Shown here in pieces: positions 39,201 through 51,400 of a stretch of DNA of 64,000 nt. The translations under genes and the position numbers were made by a program. Under the pieces are notes generated by a model. It had not been told where the DNA came from and did not search any database. It saw only the letters and a list, made by a program, of their open reading frames with translations. Each line of letters begins with the position of its first letter. Positions within the stretch are counted from its first letter, which is position 1. The DNA comes from Schistocerca nitens (Eukaryota > Arthropoda > Insecta > Orthoptera > Acrididae), in assembly GCF_023898315.1 (NCBI RefSeq), contig NC_064619.1, forward strand, positions 477,317,376 through 477,381,375, in the 5' to 3' direction.

Positions 39201-41956
39201 ACATATTTTCAAAACAATACCACAAGTGTTGCAGTTATAAGGGATGCTTTGCTATCAATGTGCAAAATTCTTCAACTGCAAACAGGGGCAGAGAAGATAA
39301 TTATTTGTGATGGTGCTCCTAGTCATTTTAAAAATCATTACCAGCTGTTTGAAATGAGTAAGTCACTTGTGCCAGCTGATTGGGTATACAGTGCTACTGG
39401 TCACGGGAAGGGGCCCTGTGATAGTGTAGGAGGCTGAAGCACTATGCGACAAAACAATCTTTCCAGACCAAATACAGCTGCGATTCAAAATGCTGAGGAT
39501 TTTACGAGATTCGTTAAATCTTAAGACATCCACAGCCCTCATTCTTTTGTCCAAAGACAAAATCGAAGAATTCAGTGAGCAGAAGAAAGAAGAATGGTCC
39601 AAACAAACTACTCCTGTGAAAAGAATTCAGAAGACATTTTTGGACTCAAAGTGATGTCGAACTCATCTTGCATGCACTTTAAAGAGTAAGAAAGAAGAAA
39701 TCTCGTTTGTTCAGCCAACACCTCAGAAACAGCAGGATAATATTCACATTCACAACCTGAGAAGGGGGATGTTTGTGGCGCATGTGTATGACCGTCACTG
39801 GTGGATTTGTACAGATTATAGACCCCAGTTAAGAGTTAAACAAAATTGTAGTGAACTTTATGCTATCACATGGACCAGCTGCTGGATATAGGTTTCCAGC
39901 TGAAGGACAGCAACAACGCCATCAGTGCTCACTTCCTGTTTATAGTGTTTTGAAGATTACAAGTGCTCCAGTTCCTATTGGTTGAACAGGAAGGCATTAC
40001 TCTGTATCAAATGAAGATACTGAAGCAGCGGAACATGTTTTTAGTTCATTGACTGGCTAATTTCAGTACAAAACAGAGTGCACAGAAGTTGTATAAATTG
40101 AAACCTTTAAGTCTTTGGACCTTTCACATACATTTTGAAAAGATTTAAAATGCTTGAAAAATGAGTCTCTTACTCATCTTTCAAAATTAAAATTATGTTA
40201 AATAAGGCTAGGTTTTGATTTTTAATGAGCCTGTTATGCGATAATGTGGAAATAAAACAGGTTTTATGCATGGCAAAAATTTCAATTGTTTATACAACAT
40301 GTTCAACCTAAAAGTGGAAGCTCTCCTTTTCAGGGAACGTAGAACCATATGGTACTAATCAACAGAGAGGGAAATAAATAAAAGAAAATTAAAAAACAAA
40401 TCAAAATTTTGTGGATTGGCATTTTTGGAAAAAAAATCCATAAATTAGCTAAAGTTCAGAATGCTATAGTAAAATAACTGACAAGTCCCAACAGAGGATT
40501 TGTTTGTAATCATAAAGCAATTAGATTTTAAAATAAAAAATGCCCTAACAAAATATCTAGAACTGTTACTGAGATACAGCATTTTAAATTTTTTTCCAAA
40601 ATTTGCATCTTCAAAATGGCATGCGCAATGTCGTCTTTGGGGGGCTGTATCTAAGAGGAAAAATTTTTCTGGAGGAAACCAAAAAATACGTGTTCCTTAC
40701 ATACCGTATTTACTCGAATCTAAGCCGCACCTGAAAAATGAGACTCGAAATAAAGGAAAAAAAATTTCCCGAATCTAAGACGCACCTGAAATTTGCGGCT
40801 CGAAATTCAAGGGGAGAGAAAAGTTGTAGGCCACACCTCCATATCGAAATAAAGTTGGTCCATTGTAATATGAGACACAATTTACGTCGAATGAATGACG
40901 ATTCAGCGACAGTAGTTTGGTTCGAGTCGTAAGATTAGCAGTTAAGCTTTGCCAGGTAGCCATTGCTATGCGTCAGGCGCTCCGTCCGTATTTATACGGG
41001 TACCCATCCTTTTTCAAGTGCTCCGTCTGGTTTGAATCGATTGCTTATTTTGCTTTGATCTGATAAGTGCTGTATTCTTTGTTATAGGTGTTCACGTCAC
41101 TCTAACCTGAAAATGCATTACACTGTTTCACGCATTGTTTGTCGCATTCTGAGTGTGCGTGTTTACGGCCTGTCGCCGTTCGCGGCACGGCTTGCTTTTG
41201 TGCACGCTACCGCCGCTTACAATTAAAAAAAAAAAAGAGAGAGAGAGGAATCGTCTCATTAGCGAAACAATGGCAAGAGACTACTATTTGTTGTTACTTC
41301 CACAGCTGCTTTCTTTGATAATGATGAACAAGAACCAAATAATAGACTGCGTATGATAGAACATGTTATGAACTAGAGTTAGGCGAAAATTTTTCTCCGT
41401 TTGAAAATCTTTGCGGCCGCTTCTTTAGTACATCAAATTCTGCACAGAAATTAGTCATCTTAGATTTTAAAATCTAGTCAGTTGCCGTGCTTCATTCCTG
41501 ACTGTATCACTATTAGGCATAAGAATAATACGAATATAAACATGACACGATACGTATATTCTTCCGCGTTTGCTGTTGTCTCACTCTAGTTTCGTAGTTC
41601 ATTAGGCAGACAAGATTTAAATGAGATGGCAGCAAACGCGGAAGAATACATGGCAAAATGTTTATATTCGTATTATTCTTATGGTGAAGAGAATACTGCA
41701 TGTGATTCACATTTCATCAGGTTCCTATTAGCAACCATCTCTTCTCACAGGTAGGAAAAAATTCAGAACGTAGAGTTGGCCATATTGACAAACATCCTAA
41801 ACAATCTTGCTAGTCGGATTTTCGTAGTACATTGAAATTCTGCTACATTCGAAGATGAACAATACGGAATTTATATTTACTATTTACTTCGTTGGATAAT
41901 GTATGAAAATGAAGTGGTCGAAACTCGGGGCGGAGAAAAAAAGTTCGTCTTCCACC

Positions 41957-41987
<31 letters not shown>

Positions 41988-42776
41988 TTTACTGATGCAG
42001 AGGTTTTGGTGTCAGTATTTATCTTTGTGCCTACAAAGCATGCCTGTGTAGCGCTACATATATTCGACAGCAGAAATTAGTTGTAGTGGCACCTACCAAC
42101 ATTTTTCAGAACTTCCGCTTGCTTTGCACTCGATTCTAAACCGCAGGCAGTTTTTTGGATTACAAAAACCGAAAAAAAAGTGCGGCTTCGATTCGAGTAA
42201 ATATGGTAGGCCTTCATTTTAACATATGCTAAATTCAATAACATCCGAGACGATTTTTCCAAGCCTGCCTGAACTGATATGGACTATGCCCACATCTGAA
42301 ATCATAAACACCAAATGACTGTTTAACCTCATAAAATCTATCCCGCAAAAATTGTTTCTAAACTGATAAAGCAAGATAATAAGAGGAAACAATGTAGTAA
42401 CACATTTGTAGCTACAATATGACATTTATGTAAACATAAAGCTAACATGTATTACAGACCACTCAAGATGCTTCACAAATAGAAGCAGCAAAGTGTGAAT
42501 GGCCCACAATACAAACTGCCTTTCATTTAGCTGCAAAGACTGAATACACCTTCATGAATTTTGAAGCAACTAAGGATGGACAGAAAACATATACTGAATC
42601 TTAGCAGTAAGGCATAATAAAACAAAGCATCAAAAGGAGAAAACTGCAGACAAGCACATGACTGTTGCATGTGCCTCCCTATCTGAGAGACTACAGAGGC
42701 TGCAAACTGGCCCATGCACACAAATCACAGGCATGCATGACTGCTCTGATGCATGTGCCTCCTTGCCTCTTTGTGT

Positions 42777-42807
<31 letters not shown>

Positions 42808-43622
42808 CCACCACCACCACCATCACCATCCACATAGTGTGCAGAGATGTAAACACACCTTTAAGGATGGATGGAGGGAGGGAGGGAGGGAGGGAGGGAG
42901 GGAGGGAGGGAGGAATTAACACAAGTTTCATGTTACAAGTGAGTACTTGTTAATACTTACGTAGACGGGTCAAACATGTTTGCCAACATAAAGCACTGTG
43001 TGGCAATTGGGGGTGTCGTTTGCTGCATTGGGAGAGCTCCAGCAGAATTTAAGTTTAATGCTGTTGCTGCAGCCTGAGGAATCTGCATTCCTGTACCTGC
43101 ATAGAAAATAAATTAATTCCACTGTTTAATGTACATACAGTATTTAATATATTACTACTACAAAAACAAATCAGCAATTATTCCACATTGTGTGTTCATA
43201 ACGAGTATTAGCAGTCTACTCTTAAACTGCAAAAACCCATGTTCATGGTACAATGGGGACACGATAACAGTTTAGCACAAACATACTCAAACAATAATAA
43301 AATTATATCAATTCAAAAACAATATTTAATAACAAACTAACAACTAACTTTTTGGCAACAGTATCAACATGATACAACTTTAGCGAATTTGTACCTTCTG
43401 CTAACTTGCACATCAACTGCAATCTGCCAGTCGCACCAAGATCAATTCCTGTCCTGTCTAATTCATCACTGTCCAATATCGACGTACCCTGAGCAGAATC
43501 TGATCTCTCGGTTACATTTCCCACCTTCATAGGACGACCAGCCAATTCAAATCCATTCAGCTGCTCTAGTGCTTTCTTGGCATCTTCAGCATTGTGAAAC
43601 TGAAATAATCAAAGTAATTTGC

Positions 43623-43685
<63 letters not shown>

Positions 43686-46600
43686 GGGGCTTTCTGGAGA
43701 AAAAACTCAATTTCAGAGCATTTTTTGTCTGGTTTCTCTAACATCCTACAGAAACAGATGTCGGGCATATACATAAAATTTAAAAGAGCCAAACAAAATA
43801 TCAAACCACACAAGAATATGCTAAGTGGTTGTAGCCATCTTGTTTCACAACATTATTTCAAATCAAAAGTACTGTATACTCAAGACATAATACCTTTGGA
43901 GGATAAAACAACAATGAGTAGTTTTAATTTATTTAATATTACACCACCTTTGTCATATAGATGAAAATGATATGGCAGAAACTGCTTCTATAATAGCTCA
44001 CAGATTTCTACAATTGTGTGTGCCTTCTGTGACCAATTTGGAAAGATAATGTATGTAAGTAGGCATTTGCAAAATAAAAAGGGCACCTATGCTTGAGCAC
44101 AACGGCATATCCATGTGCTCCTAAGTTACACTCTGATCCCATGGCAAACAGTGCATGGCTGAATGGTCTCTGTAAGAAACATTGTGTGTTGCAACAGAGG
44201 ACTGTCATGTGATTTAACTTCTTAGAATGAAGAAATGCATGTGTCTGTCTACTACCTAAAGCTAGTATCATGGGAAATTGCGGCAATTCTACTTTCACGT
44301 AAACACAGAAAACTAGTGTATGCTGGCTGACCTGAAAGAGGGAGTTAGGCTTTCTCTCTGCACCACTCCTCACCTAATGGGTGTTTGAAGTTCTCATATG
44401 CTTATTTTCACTGACATCTGCTGCACTGTACTGCCCACATTGTGGCAAGCATGATGAGTGTCTGGGGAGCTGTTGTCATTTATATTTCCACTCTCACCTT
44501 GTCAGTTCTACACGTAGCACTGTATGGGTCACACAGCTCACAAAATGGTTTTGCGATAAACTAACCCATGCTTATACACTAAAGATTCAAAATCAGTGTT
44601 CTGCAGATTTTGTGATTGTCAACTGGATAGGGAAAGAAAGATATCCGTGGATCGCTCCGTTCACTGGTGACAAAATGCTGCTCTTTTCCAACAGAGACAA
44701 TCATTTTGGAAGCTTCAATGGAGCAGAAGGAAGAAAACAGGCAAACACTGTTTCACAAAAAAATATAGAATTATTTGCAAAAACAAATATTCCACTCAAG
44801 AGGCTCTTATTACAGTAAATAAAAACTGTTTATTTTCTATCTCCATAACTGCTTTTTTAATTATTTTTCTTCTTCAATGAATTTAGTTTTCAGGCACATA
44901 GTGTGGCAAACAGTTACAAATATTACATTTCTTTTAATAAAAAAGAATACACTACAACATCAAACAGTTGTTGCACCAAAAATGGATGCCACTTTAGGCA
45001 ACAATAGTTGCTAAATTTGTCAAAAATAGCAGCTAAATTTTAAGGTCCTTGTCAATTACATAAATGGGCAGAACCAAATAAAGCAACCTAGACCACCCTG
45101 GCAGAAAGCCCAAGAGCAGGACGAGAAGGTGTGTTTATCAAGTTACGGTTCTTCACAGCACACCTGCTTTTACCTCAGCAACATTAAGACAAAGCTGTCA
45201 TCACCTCTAAGGTTGTCTTTAACACCACACTGCTTTACTTAGGTATGATCCTATTTGAGACTAAACACCTCTGAATTCCCCCACCCATTTAATTGTCTGA
45301 AATAGCTGGTTTTAGAGAGACGTAGTTTGATGCGGACACCACAATTCAATTTTTTCACTTATGTAAAAAGAATTAACAAGTTGGGTTCAAATTAATGATA
45401 TGAATATAATAGAGGGAAACATTCCTCGTGGGAAAAATATATCTAAAAACAAAGATGATGAGACTTACCAAACAAAAGCGCTGGCAGGTCGATAGACACA
45501 CAAACAAACACAAACATACACACAAAATTCTAGCTTTCGCAACAAACGGTTGCTTCATCAGGAAAGAGGGAAGGAGAGGGAAAGACGAAAGGATGTGGGT
45601 TTTAAGGGGGAGGGTAAGGAATCATTCCAATCCCGGGAGCGGAAAGACTTACCTTAGGGGGAGAAAAGGACAGGTATACACTCACACACACATGCATATC
45701 CATCCGCACATACACAGACACAAGCAGACAGTTTTAAAAGCAGACATTTTTGCTAGATACATTTATTCTTAGAAATATTAAAGCCTTGTAGCAGTATTCG
45801 TAATGCTGGTACAAGGGTAACAGCTGCTATGATGGAAACCTGAATATGGCTCTTAATTATTTAAACCAATAATCAAATTTTGGATTAAAGACTTTTCAAC
45901 AGGCTGTTATGAAGTTCAAATAAAGAGCAAATTTGTGACCGTGAATGTGTCATGCTGATCACAATGTTTAGCTAACTTATTAATACCATTAGCTCACTGG
46001 ACCAAAAATAGTCACCCCCCAGAGACATCATTACAAGCGTCATTTACTAATCATGTAATTTCACCCCTGAACTTTGTGATCGCCTAGATCCAATTATGAA
46101 GTGGACCTACAATGTTGTGCAGGTTCATTCCATACAGGTTAATCCAATTGCTGAAGTTTTGCTCACACTATTCCACCAAAATGCAAGGATGCTGATGTTG
46201 GCATTTTGCTCACTGTTCCAACATGTCCTGCAGATTTCTATTGCAGGTCAATCTTGATATAGTAGGGTGGGGGAGTGTTCAGAAAAGTAGTTACATATTC
46301 TTCCAGCCCACTGAACTTTGCTGCTGTAGTCTTGAAAAATAGGGGTTTGCAATAGCCATTTGCGTGGTGACCATCTCCAAATGTTCACTGCACATTATCC
46401 CATCACGTTCTCTTGAAAACAGGTTGGAATGGACTTTCATTCACTGCCTGCAATTATTTCAATAGGGTGTGAAAGTATTTTTTATTCACAAACTGTGAAA
46501 CGTGTTCAGTCTCTCTGTCAGGACCAACTTCCAACAAAAATTATGACAATGTTTGGTCACCACGTTTATTACAACAATGTTTGTAGACATGCTGTAAGTC

Positions 46601-48397
46601 CACTATGAAACACAAATGAATTCAGCAACTTCACACACCATATGGCCATCGGCACAGCCAAACATGATTAGACACACTGACATGTCCTTGCATTTATCCA
46701 TGTTTACAGACAATGTCTGCTTGAAACATGTATGTCTCACGAACACTACTGACATGCTCACAGAGGCTGTGCGTGCATGGTTGAGCAAGTGACTATCGCT
46801 TAACGATTCATCTATGTGTGCACACCGGGGTAACTAATTTTTTGCCTGGAAAGCTAACAATAATAATAAAACTGATACCATGCAATGAGAAAAAAATTAA
46901 ACCAATTCTATAATTAGAGAGTTTATTATTTTATGAATACTGCGTATAGAATCTGAATGTTTTTTCCATGATGTCTCAACAAATAGGCAATACAATATGT
47001 AAGTCTTTATTTATTTAATATCCTACCACCATCTTAAAACACACACTGCTCAGCAGTAATAGACTTTAAATTGAAGCAAACACCTCTTTACATAATGGAA
47101 ACTACTATTAATTCAGTCAATTTGTACACATTTACACAGCTCATTAAACTGCAAACAATCTTAACTTTTAGTTTGAAAATGTATGCAGTGAACTATACAT
47201 ACCGTCAGGAACCCATAGCCTTTCGACCTTCCTGTCTCTGGGTCTATGATCAACTGGATATTGTCAATCTTTCCAAAAGGTTCAAAAATACCACGCAGCA
47301 TATCTTCTGTAATATTAAAGTGCAGAGACCCCACATAAAGTCTCATTGGGCCACTGTTTCCTTTAGGCACAACCATATTTGGCATTGTATTGCCTGCCCT
47401 GTTTTTCTCAGCCTGAGTGTGCTGAACTATAATGGGAATACCGAGCAGCTTTTGTCCTGACAAACCAAGTGCCTAGAGAGAAACACAGTTTGTCAATGTT
47501 GCATTACTACACAAATTCCACAGTCTGAACATTTCAGCCGATGTACATGAATGCAAGACAACGTTTAAATAATACATACCAAAGGGACAGATTCAGGATC
47601 CCTGAATTCAACATAAGCTATGCCTTTAAAACGGCGAGTTTTGTTGCAAGTGATAAGCCTGACATCTCTAACCTAGAAATGAGGAAAGTAACTGTAAGTT
47701 CTACAGATTATGAACAAAAAATAGCATTTTTCACCATTTAGTGTTTTAACTATTTCATTTAACAAGTCAAAAATATACAAATGTTAGTTAAATGTAATGT
47801 GCATGAGATACAACAAACACTCTCACACAGACAAATCACAGAACTTCATTTTCTTTAGCATATTATTTCCCCCCAAACACCACTGTAAATGTATGCTTGG
47901 GTCTACAAATATGCGTACACACACACACTTTTTTATAGCTAAATTCAGTTATGATTTATACATACATTTTCATGTGCATTCACACTTTTCACATCTTGGC
48001 TGGAGAGGTGAAAGCTGTAACTAACCTGTGATACAATCAGGCTCTTTTCTCCTGCGTGGAATGTCCGAAACTCAATTTTTCTCATCCATTTCACAGCTGT
48101 TCTCAGCTCAAAGCCACACTATTGTTTGTAATCTATGGTTCACAAACAGGAGTTCTATTTTAATAAGCTTTGCAGTTAACATAGTATAGTATTTTACTGG
48201 TTTTTACTTTTTGACCCCCATAGCCCCCGTAACACAAAGAAGGAATGGCTAAATTAACAAATAAAACCTTCACTTCACCTTAATGAACGTTAACAGCCCC
48301 CATTTCACAGATTTAGTGGGAACTATCATTGTAAATACAAAATTTCCTACATGAAAATTTTCGACTAGGATATACCAAACTAACTCTGTACTGTGTA

Positions 48398-48444
<47 letters not shown>

Positions 48445-51400
48445 CATTTGCCACAAAGCATAAAACAGCCAATATTTTGTTTCCTCAATGGCCACGAGAA
48501 AGGTACAAACACTCAAAATTATGAAGGTACTGAAATTACACAAACTTTTTTCAAAAGAATCTAATTTTTCCATTCGTTAGCAGTAGAGCCAGTAGTTGGA
48601 TTGTCTCCAAGATGTAAAAATCATGTTTTAGATTGGGAGCATTTCTTCCAAAATGTTCTTTGAATATGAATCGTGCACTGACTAAAATTTTTAAGCCGCC
48701 ACTGCCTCTCTCCTCCTGTCTTAAGAGTCTTGAGGTGGAACAATGCCTATGGCCCAAGAACTGAAAATCTTACGCAACCCCTTTTCCAATGTTCACATTG
48801 GAGGAACATGAGTCAACATTTCAAAACAGATGGCTCACATTTCACTGCCATTCAAACTTCATTAATATTACGAAATAAAGTTTTTGCAGAACAAAGTGTC
48901 ACTAGCAAAACAAGTAACCTCAAACAGTGAGTGACATTTCTAATAACACATGAAATCTTTGGAACACAACCTGCCTGTCATTCACTTCATAATTTTTAAT
49001 GGCTTTGAATTTCTTTGGTTTTCCCCTTTTCTGGTCTAACACTTAAGTCCTCTAACCGCCTTCCTGTTAGCCCGTCCCCCCCCCCCCCCCTCCCCCAATA
49101 TTTGTTAACTATAACTTACTCCACATCTGATTAACTATCACGGTCTCCTTTTCAACTGCCATCTTCAGACCTAGAAGTTTCCTGTCTCTACTATTTTACT
49201 CATAAATAATATCTAGTATGAAACCAATCACTTTCCATCATTCGACTGCTATTGTTCATTCTTCATAATTAAGTTTGCATGTTATGTAGATAAAATACAG
49301 CATTTTCTGTTGCATAATTCTTGCATTTTTATCTGTTTGTATCTCAAATATCCCCCTTTTTTTTTAAATTTAAACATTGCTAAGAATTTTCCTTAGTCCT
49401 CACCTTTCGGAAACAATTGTGTGTGTCTTCAATACTCAGAACAATAATTCATACACAACACAACGGATTGTTTCAAAGTGATGTGTGTGATTATTATTAT
49501 TATACATTCTTACTTTTCCAACAGATGAGAAAAATTCTTCCAGGTCTCTTGCTCTGATTCTCTGTGACAACTGCATGCAAAAGACAGTCCGTGCATCACG
49601 TTCTTCAGGAGCAAGATCGTCAGTGGCACCCCTGTTAAGAAAAAATATATCTATTTACTGAAAATTCAAGTAACATTTTAGTTATAAATTAATTAGAAAT
49701 GTTCAAATGGCTCTGAGCACTATGGAACTTAACTGCTGAGGTCATCAGTCCCCTAGAATTAGAACTACTTAAACCTAACTAACCTAAGGACATCACACAC
49801 ATCCATGTCCAAGGCAAGATTCGAACCTGCGACCATAGCAGCAGCACGGTTCCGGACTGAAGCGCCTAGAACCACTCGGCCACAGCAGTCTGCCACCCCC
49901 CCCCCCCTTATACCCCTCCCCAGAGCAACAGGTGCTGAAATCTGATTACCAATGTCTGTTTGTACCACCATGAATTGTGTAGACAATCATATAAGTTACG
50001 TAAAAATCTTGTTATTAGTCCACTGGAAACCCACATTATATAAAATGAAAATGTCAGTTATATTCTATACCAAAATCAGTTCGTATTGTGTGAGATATCT
50101 ATAAGCAGGTTTAGCAGCAATAACTATAAACAGAGCAGACAGTAACATGAGGAAATAACACCTTATCAAATATTGTACTTTTCATTTCTATTAATCTCAA
50201 AGAGGAAACTACATCATAATTATCTAAATAGAATGTGGAAAATTAAGGGTGCAACTGCATTATCTGTTTAAGGTTGTCCAAATTGGCTGATGTGTATGAG
50301 AGAACAGAAAGAATGATGGCAGATGAAATACAAGAATTGTAAAAAAACATGTAACACAGTCAATGAGCCATGAGAATGTTCATATAAGTTCTAAAAGATA
50401 TTTGACCGTAATAAAATTTATACTGCTGTGAGATATATTTTTAGCCCTTTCTTTGTCCAGGTGATTGTTTTATCTGTGAAACTTCATATTTATTGTGGAT
50501 ATACAAGAGCCTTTGATACTATCCATTGACTTTGACCAATGACATCACAACAAGGACCAAGATACAACACAAACATGGGGGGGGGGGGGGGGGCAGGGGG
50601 GTTGATATGGGGGAGGAGACCAAACAGCGAAGTCATCGGTCTCATCGGATTAGGGAAGGAAGTCGGCCGTGCCCTTTCAAAGGAACCATCACGGCATTTG
50701 CCTGACGTGATTTAGGGAAATCACGGAAAACCTAAATTAGGATGGCCCGACGCAGGATTGAACCGTCGTCCTCCCAAAGGCGAGTCCAGTGTGCTAACCA
50801 CTGGGCCACCTCGCTCGGTCAACGCAAACATGATTTCAAAATGACAACCAATGACATTACCCACTGTCAAGATGCCAAAATCTTAGCATCAAATTTAGAA
50901 TTGTAGAAATTCTTAATAATAAATGCTGAAGCTAATGGGACAACCACCAGTGATTGGGGGTTCTGAGTGGGGACAAACTAAAATAACAGCCACAAAATCA
51001 TGGTAATAGCAAAATATACAAAATGATACAACCAGAGAAACATAAAATGGCTGGTTTCAAAGATGCCAAAAGCATTAAACTAGCATGAGCCAACTTTAGT
51101 ATGTATCAAAACCATCAGTTGACTTTTATAGTTCAACTTAAAAAACACAGAACCCATACAAGCAGACACAAGAAAAAAATAAAAGCAATATAAAATGCCA
51201 AAAAGTGACACCAATATACATGGCCAAAAGTAATGTGAAGTAACAAAGCACAGTGTGTAATACAACACCTGACTACAAAGCTCAATTTAAAATACTAATA
51301 CCAACACAAAAAGCCGAAAACATAAAACAATACAAAACACCAAGAAGCAATATCAATACGCATAGCCAAAAATTGTGGCAATCAACAAAACATTGTATCA

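Larger units (their letters stand above)
36990..42246 (+). mobile_element. Second, decayed long-TIR transposon related to the 4.3-kb element
   Basis: The left terminus 36990-37410 (GATGTTATTGAATTTTAAAT ... CTGAAAAGGAGAGCTTCCAC) matches, inverted, 40305-40701 plus 42209-42246. The right arm is interrupted by the 1.5-kb element at 40704-42206. Without the insert the element is about 3.75 kb. The decayed coding region lies on the plus strand between the arms. No clean 4-bp duplication is visible at the outer ends, in keeping with age. Confidence 0.8.

Noticed and set aside
44008-44373. 121-codon minus-strand frame
   Set aside because: No domain, no splice sites that join it to RBM39 and no codon-like pattern that I can judge; left as intron.
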